Shown here one piece after another: positions 61,449-64,000 of a DNA stretch of 64,000 nucleotides. The stretch is taken from positions 682,001 to 746,000 of the forward strand of contig NZ_JARDUA010000001.1 of assembly GCF_029360645.1 (NCBI RefSeq). The letters are read 5' to 3'. A program made the translations under genes and the position numbers. Source of the DNA: Pontibacter litorisediminis (lineage in GTDB: Bacteria > Bacteroidota > Bacteroidia > Cytophagales > Hymenobacteraceae). Numbering within the stretch: position 1 is the first letter of the stretch; each line of letters opens with the position of its first letter. The notes under the pieces are model-generated. The model did no database searches. It saw nothing but the letters and a program-made list of their open reading frames with translations, and was not told where the DNA came from.

Positions 61449-62345
61449 CTACTCCTGGTACAGCGGCTGCTGCGAGGAGATGATCTCCTGCTTCAGCCCT
61501 TCAAAATCCTGATGGGGCTGCTCGGTGCTGTAGCTCATCGGCTGCCCTTTGGAAGCCGGATAGCCCAGGAAACGGATCAGCGGCCCGGCGATGATGTCAG
61601 CCTGCTCCGCCTGCGCATCCGTCAGCTGGTCCATCCAGTAACCCGACTGCCCCTTTTTCAGGTGCTTCGGGTTTTTGCTTTTCATGGTGGCAAAACTCAT
61701 AGCCTCCTGCAACTCCGCACGCTCCTGCTCGCTCAGGTCCACCTCCAGGTAGTTGAGCAGGCGGCCTAGCTCCTGCTGAAAATCCAGCAGAAATCCCTCG
61801 TAAAACGCGATGTGGATATTATGCTCTTGGCTGTAGCGCAGGTGGTCGTATACATGCCACACCCACTCCAGCAGCAGCGCCTCGAAGTGCTTTTCGAGGT
61901 AGCGTTTCGCGTCGGCTTCCTCCTGTGGGTAGTACTTGAGCATGTAATCCGAAGTATAGTACTTGGCGGCTGAGATAGCCCTATCGCGGGGGTCGCGCAC
62001 GATGTATACTTTCTTGTCGAAGAGGCGGAACAGCTCGCCGCTGCGCTTGCACACCGGCGAGTGCGTCCACACATGATCCGTCTGCGCCACATAGTCATTT
62101 ATACTTTCCACCGGCATCCGGAAAATGCTGCTGATGCGGTAGCTGTATTGCAGGTCGGTAATGTCCAGCACGTCGATGCTGGCCTGGGTGGGATAGTTCA
62201 GCTCCCAGGTTTTGGCAAGCTCGTAAATGGGTTGCCGCTGGATAAAGCTCGAAGCGGGCTGGCCGCTTCTTTCCAGTACCTGCTGGATGATCTGGTAAAG
62301 CCAAAGGTTGCCGCACTTCGGGGCGCCGCCCTGCAGTATTTTCAT
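61449..62345 (-). CDS. sulfotransferase family protein
   Basis: A 298-residue PAPS-dependent sulfotransferase. The 5'-phosphosulfate loop is GAPKCGNLWLYQII (about 7-20) and the 3'-phosphate loop is IVRDPRDRAISAAKYY (about 117-132). The C-terminal KKGQSGYWMDQLTDAQAEQ segment (about 232-250) matches the conserved RKG-like closing loop with substitution. Cytosolic; transfers sulfate from PAPS to an acceptor such as a glycan, lipid or amine. Divergent from cysC-cysQ, which make PAPS and clear its by-product, so the three genes form a sulfation module. Confidence 0.88.
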   Translation of the reverse strand: MKILQGGAPKCGNLWLYQIIQQVLERSGQPASSFIQRQPIYELAKTWELNYPTQASIDVLDITDLQYSYRISSIFRMPVESINDYVAQTDHVWTHSPVCKRSGELFRLFDKKVYIVRDPRDRAISAAKYYTSDYMLKYYPQEEADAKRYLEKHFEALLLEWVWHVYDHLRYSQEHNIHIAFYEGFLLDFQQELGRLLNYLEVDLSEQERAELQEAMSFATMKSKNPKHLKKGQSGYWMDQLTDAQAEQADIIAGPLIRFLGYPASKGQPMSYSTEQPHQDFEGLKQEIISSQQPLYQE

Positions 62346-62421
62346 CGTATAAAGGGGTTTAAATTACACAATCAGGCTGCTATACGACTTTAAGCGATTT
62401 ATTGCCGTACAAGGTGGGCAG

Positions 62422-62441
62422 AAGTATAGCGATTTATACTT
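62422..62441. promoter_or_regulatory. inverted heptamer pair between sulfotransferase and cysC
   Basis: AAGTATA (62422-62428) and TATACTT (62435-62441) form an inverted pair with a 6-nt spacer within the 122-bp divergent control region. Could be a regulator site or simply two members of the over-represented heptamer. Confidence 0.35.
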
Positions 62442-62467
62442 TACACATGCACACGCTCCCTACAACT

Positions 62468-63082
62468 ATGAAAAACATCTATCCCTTTAAATCCAAAGTA
62501 TGCCCGGCGCAGCGCCGCCAGCTGATGCAGCAGGAACCGCAGCTGGTATGGCTCACCGGCCTCTCCGGCTCCGGTAAGAGCACGCTGGCCCTGCGCCTGG
62601 AGCACTACCTGTTTCACCAGGGCTACAAAGTATACCTGCTCGATGGCGACAACATCCGCAACGGCCTGTGCCGCGACCTCAGCTTTACCGAGCAGGACCG
62701 GAAGGAGAACATGCGTCGGGTGGCCGAGGTAGCGAACCTGATGCTGGATGCGGGGATGGTGGTGATCTGCGCCTTCATCTCCCCTTATGCCGAGGAACGG
62801 GAGCTGGCCAGGCAGATCGTGGGGCCGGAGCGGTTTACGGAAGTATACATCAGCTGCAGCCTGCAGGTATGCGAACAGCGTGACACCAAAGGGCTTTACG
62901 CCAAGGCACGGGCAGGCTTTATCCCGAACTTTACCGGCATCAGCGCGCCTTACGAGGTCCCGTCACATCCCGATCTGACCCTAAGAACCGACCAGGAAAG
63001 TATAGACGACTCGCTGCACAAACTTATTACCTTTGTGGAGCCGCAACTGCGGCTGCAGGAACGCCTGAAGGCCGCCATGTAG
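62468..63082 (+). CDS. cysC: adenylylsulfate kinase
   Basis: Phosphorylates APS to PAPS, the sulfate donor for sulfotransferases. From MKNIYPFKS (62468; frame open 22 codons upstream) it has 204 residues with P-loop GLSGSGKST (about 31-39), LLDGDNIRNGLCRDLSF (about 55-71), the QEDRKENMRRVAEV-like segment (about 73-86) and FISPYAEER (about 100). It is 38 bp before cysQ and divergent from a sulfotransferase, which favours a role in sulfation rather than cysteine synthesis. Confidence 0.95.
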   Translation: MKNIYPFKSKVCPAQRRQLMQQEPQLVWLTGLSGSGKSTLALRLEHYLFHQGYKVYLLDGDNIRNGLCRDLSFTEQDRKENMRRVAEVANLMLDAGMVVICAFISPYAEERELARQIVGPERFTEVYISCSLQVCEQRDTKGLYAKARAGFIPNFTGISAPYEVPSHPDLTLRTDQESIDDSLHKLITFVEPQLRLQERLKAAM

Positions 63083-63120
63083 CACCTTTGTACTTCGCAC
63101 CTTCTTAAACCCATAGCTCC

Positions 63121-63909
63121 GTGAACATCAATCTAAGTATAGCAGACCTGTTGCTCGTAGCCCACACCGCCGCCCTGGAAGCGGGGAGCGCCATCATGCA
63201 GATTTATACTTCCGGAGCGTTTGATGTAAGTATAAAGTCTGATGACTCTCCCCTCACTAAAGCTGACCGCGCCGCGCATGAGGTCATCACGCAGCACCTT
63301 GTGGCTACCGGCCTGCCCATCCTTTCAGAAGAAGGAAGCCAGCTCCTTTTTGAGCAGCGGCAGCAGTGGGTATGGTATTGGCTCGTGGACCCGCTGGACG
63401 GCACCAAGGAGTTTCTGAAACGCAACGGGGAGTTCACCGTCAACATTGCCCTGATGCACCACAACATGCCTGTGGCTGGCGTTATCTATGCGCCGGTGCT
63501 GGATAGTTTATACTTCGGGTCTGCGGGAACGGGCGTCTATAAAGAAACTAAGGAATCGAAAGCACAGCTGCTGCCCTTGCCCAAGCGCCATACGTTAGAA
63601 GACCTCCCACAGCAACCGGAGCTAACGATAGTTGCCTCGCGCACTCATTTAAGCCCCCAAACAGAAGCGTTCATACAGCGCTTCCCCGGAGCCAACACCA
63701 GCAGCATGGGCAGCTCGCTCAAGTTCATGCTACTAGCCGAGGGCAAGGCCGACCTTTACCCCCGCTTCGCCCCTACCATGGAGTGGGACACCGCCGCTGC
63801 CCACGCCATCCTGAATGCCCTGAACCGGGGCATCTACCAGGAGGACCTGCAGCAGGAATTGCAGTACAACAAACCGAACCTGCTAAACCCTAGTTTCATC
63901 GCATTTTAA
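63121..63909 (+). CDS. cysQ: 3'(2'),5'-bisphosphate nucleotidase
   Basis: Hydrolyses 3'-phosphoadenosine 5'-phosphate, the by-product of sulfotransfer, to AMP. A 262-residue FIG-family enzyme with GTG start: SDDSPLTKADRAAHEVI (about 40-56), ILSEEG (about 66), and the metal/catalytic DPLDGTKEFLKRNGEFTVNIAL (about 90-111). The late EWDTAAAHAIL (about 220) completes the site. Co-transcribed with cysC (38 bp gap). Further sulfate-assimilation genes such as cysDN may follow beyond the window. Confidence 0.94.
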   Translation: MNINLSIADLLLVAHTAALEAGSAIMQIYTSGAFDVSIKSDDSPLTKADRAAHEVITQHLVATGLPILSEEGSQLLFEQRQQWVWYWLVDPLDGTKEFLKRNGEFTVNIALMHHNMPVAGVIYAPVLDSLYFGSAGTGVYKETKESKAQLLPLPKRHTLEDLPQQPELTIVASRTHLSPQTEAFIQRFPGANTSSMGSSLKFMLLAEGKADLYPRFAPTMEWDTAAAHAILNALNRGIYQEDLQQELQYNKPNLLNPSFIAF

Positions 63910-64000
63910 AAGCCTCAGGTATAGGCCCTGTGTTCTTTCCATACTTCTGCGTAACTTAAACCTCCTTGTTTGGCATGTAACCCGTGTGGCTGGTAATAGT
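63910..64000. other. right end of window
   Basis: No feature can be called in the last 91 bases; no terminator hairpin is evident after cysQ, so the operon may continue. Confidence 0.3.

Noticed and set aside
1..64000. tRNA, rRNA or CRISPR array
   Set aside because: No cloverleaf with TTCGA-type arm, no rRNA-like conserved segment and no regularly spaced repeats were seen on reading; a covariance-model scan would be decisive.

Overview
The window looks like a chromosomal segment of a Bacteroidota bacterium, most likely Cytophagales/Hymenobacteraceae (Pontibacter-like). The reasons are the protein families (RskA-type sigma/anti-sigma pair, ABC permease-M1 fusion, DUF983, DACNV-type sensor, sulfation genes), promoter-like boxes of the TAnnTTTG type rather than -35/-10, intrinsic terminators between most convergent genes, and dispersed GC-rich intergenic repeats. 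I saw no rRNA, tRNA, CRISPR array or intact insertion sequence. The genus is an inference from overall character, not from a marker gene.

Layout. Positions 1-28 kb are loosely packed, with several gene-free stretches of 0.5-0.9 kb holding remnants: a His-rich secreted protein; a DUF2911-like fragment; a PQQ-type sugar dehydrogenase; a sulfate-ester cluster (FMN reductase, AtsA-like cytosolic sulfatase, BASS transporter, SulP permease; about 4.5-9.7 kb); a zinc alcohol dehydrogenase; an ABC ATPase with a giant permease-M1 peptidase fusion; AHSA1 protein/GlxA-type regulator; hydrolase; DUF983; AraC regulator; a protein built of two copies of one domain; a lytic transglycosylase; and an RsbQ-type hydrolase overlapping a PAS hybrid histidine kinase.

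Positions 28-48 kb hold gamma-glutamyltransferase, a PepSY protein, the oxidative pentose-phosphate operon gnd-zwf-pgl, a two-lobed secreted protein, two cold-shock proteins flanking a small gene, a small membrane protein with a PRC-barrel/SHOCT protein, a Crp/Fnr regulator followed by a perfect TGTGA-N6-TCACA palindrome and a TauE/SafE exporter, an exported nuclease/phosphatase-fold protein, an exported Pcm-like methyltransferase, TatA, two ferritin-like proteins with twin-arginine signals, and an ECF sigma/anti-sigma pair.

Positions 48-64 kb hold a quinone-reductase-like MDR protein divergent from a DACNV-type sensor, D-lactate dehydrogenase, a DegP/HtrA protease, an APC permease, a second exported methyltransferase, an LLM flavin oxidoreductase, a PEBP protein, NamZ muramidase, an M1 aminopeptidase, a repeat-rich region, a DinB protein, and a sulfation module (sulfotransferase divergent from cysC-cysQ).

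Sulfur handling recurs: sulfate-ester hydrolysis and transport at the left, a sulfite-exporter-type protein in the middle, PAPS synthesis/recycling and a sulfotransferase at the right. At sequence scale, the heptamer AAGTATA/TATACTT is strongly over-represented by eye, and a composite intergenic repeat of about 400 bp occurs twice.
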